A stretch of 14,155 nt of DNA. Origin: DASRBO01 sp035653595. Its GTDB lineage: Bacteria > Actinomycetota > Acidimicrobiia > Acidimicrobiales > JAJPHE01. The notes under the pieces were generated by a model that made no database searches, was not told the DNA's origin, and saw only the letters and a list, made by a program, of their open reading frames with translations. The translations under genes and the position numbers were made by a program. This document shows, piece by piece, positions 13,915 through 14,155 of this stretch; positions within the stretch are counted from its first letter, which is position 1; the number at the start of each line of letters is the position of its first letter. The DNA is taken from NCBI GenBank assembly GCA_035653595.1, contig DASRBO010000201.1, forward strand, positions 1-14,155, in the 5' to 3' direction.

Positions 13915-13996
13915 TCACCCAACCTGAGGGGCCCGACTGGAACCGATGGGGATACGGGAACAACTCGATCCAGGCACTCGACGTGCTCGTCGTCGG

Positions 13997-14155
13997 ATGA
14001 AGGTGACGGATCCGCTGGCTGGGGACGACAGCCACCTCGATGAGTTCAGACAGCGCTATCGGATGGCGCCCGACGAGGCGACCCGCCAGATCGAGCTGGC
14101 GGTCACCGGGGGTGACTGGGGCGTGTACGGGTACACGACCGTCGATCAGGCCCGC
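13997..14155 (+). CDS. Probable class I SAM-dependent methyltransferase, N-terminus (partial at right edge)
   Basis: Fifty-three codons are open to the end of the window. The segments DEFRQRYRMAPD, IELAVTGGDWG and YGYTTVDQA resemble the N-terminal region of small actinobacterial methyltransferases (usually E-x-x-V-x-G-x-D/W-G-x-x-x-YTT), ahead of the SAM-binding motif that would lie beyond the edge. The ATG at 13997 overlaps the TGA of a 32-codon open frame (ATGA). No clear Shine-Dalgarno is visible, and GTG 14003 is an alternative start. It follows the persulfide dioxygenase by 82 nt on the same strand, so co-transcription is possible. Function is tentative because the catalytic domain is off-window. 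Confidence 0.6.
   Translation, partial: MKVTDPLAGDDSHLDEFRQRYRMAPDEATRQIELAVTGGDWGVYGYTTVDQAR

Noticed and set aside
1..14155. CRISPR arrays, tRNA/rRNA genes, insertion sequences
   Set aside because: I saw no regularly spaced repeats, no rRNA or tRNA-like sequence and no transposase motifs or terminal inverted repeats with target duplications on either strand.

Overview
The window is very GC-rich DNA, estimated by eye at about 70%, with strong third-position GC bias and many GTG/TTG starts. The gene content is actinobacterial in flavour: an ECF sigma/anti-sigma pair, PadR and LacI regulators, a Phd-type antitoxin and a Nudix enzyme with a Nudix_hydro_N domain. A soil or freshwater actinobacterium (for example Acidimicrobiia or Thermoleophilia) is a reasonable guess, but no rRNA or marker gene confirms it. 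Nearly all genes from 11.2 kb back to 0.28 kb lie on the minus strand. Only padR, the sulfur gene, the right-edge partial gene and a decayed nagB-like fragment are clearly on the plus strand.

Left part (1-4.6 kb). A tightly packed minus-strand operon starts at 4124: PhyH-family Fe(II)/2-oxoglutarate oxygenase, alpha/beta esterase, beta-lactamase-fold serine hydrolase, and a LacI regulator cut down to its DNA-binding domain. Several of its junctions overlap or nearly abut. Downstream is a VapBC/Phd-type toxin-antitoxin module. Its antitoxin is intact, but its PIN toxin carries a stop at codon 4 and a frameshift. Upstream of phyH, on the plus strand, is a frameshifted remnant of a glucosamine-6-phosphate deaminase-like gene, next to two inverted repeats. 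One repeat covers the phyH ribosome-binding site and start codon.

Middle (4.6-8.9 kb). A four-gene overlapping operon encodes an ECF sigma factor, its membrane anti-sigma factor (HxxxCxxC, one TM), an ABC ATPase and a six-TM ABC-2 permease. This is a self-contained signal-responsive export module. A Nudix hydrolase lies upstream of it on the same strand.

Right part (8.9-14.2 kb). Two small uncharacterised proteins (71 and 92 aa) and a tandem ABM-like (dimeric alpha/beta-barrel) protein lie downstream of a stand-alone flavodiiron-like (ODP-type) metallo-beta-lactamase-fold protein with all six di-iron ligands. That gene is divergent from a padR gene. The 82-bp gap between them holds two ATACTGGTA repeats 22 bp apart, which is a probable PadR operator. 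Next comes a 591-aa CstB-like persulfide dioxygenase with three rhodanese-type domains, the first lacking the catalytic cysteine. The window ends in the N-terminus of a probable SAM-dependent methyltransferase. The most noteworthy items are the PadR/di-iron pair, the triple-rhodanese persulfide dioxygenase, the two unknown small proteins, and the several decayed or truncated genes (vapC, lacI, nagB) around the PhyH operon.
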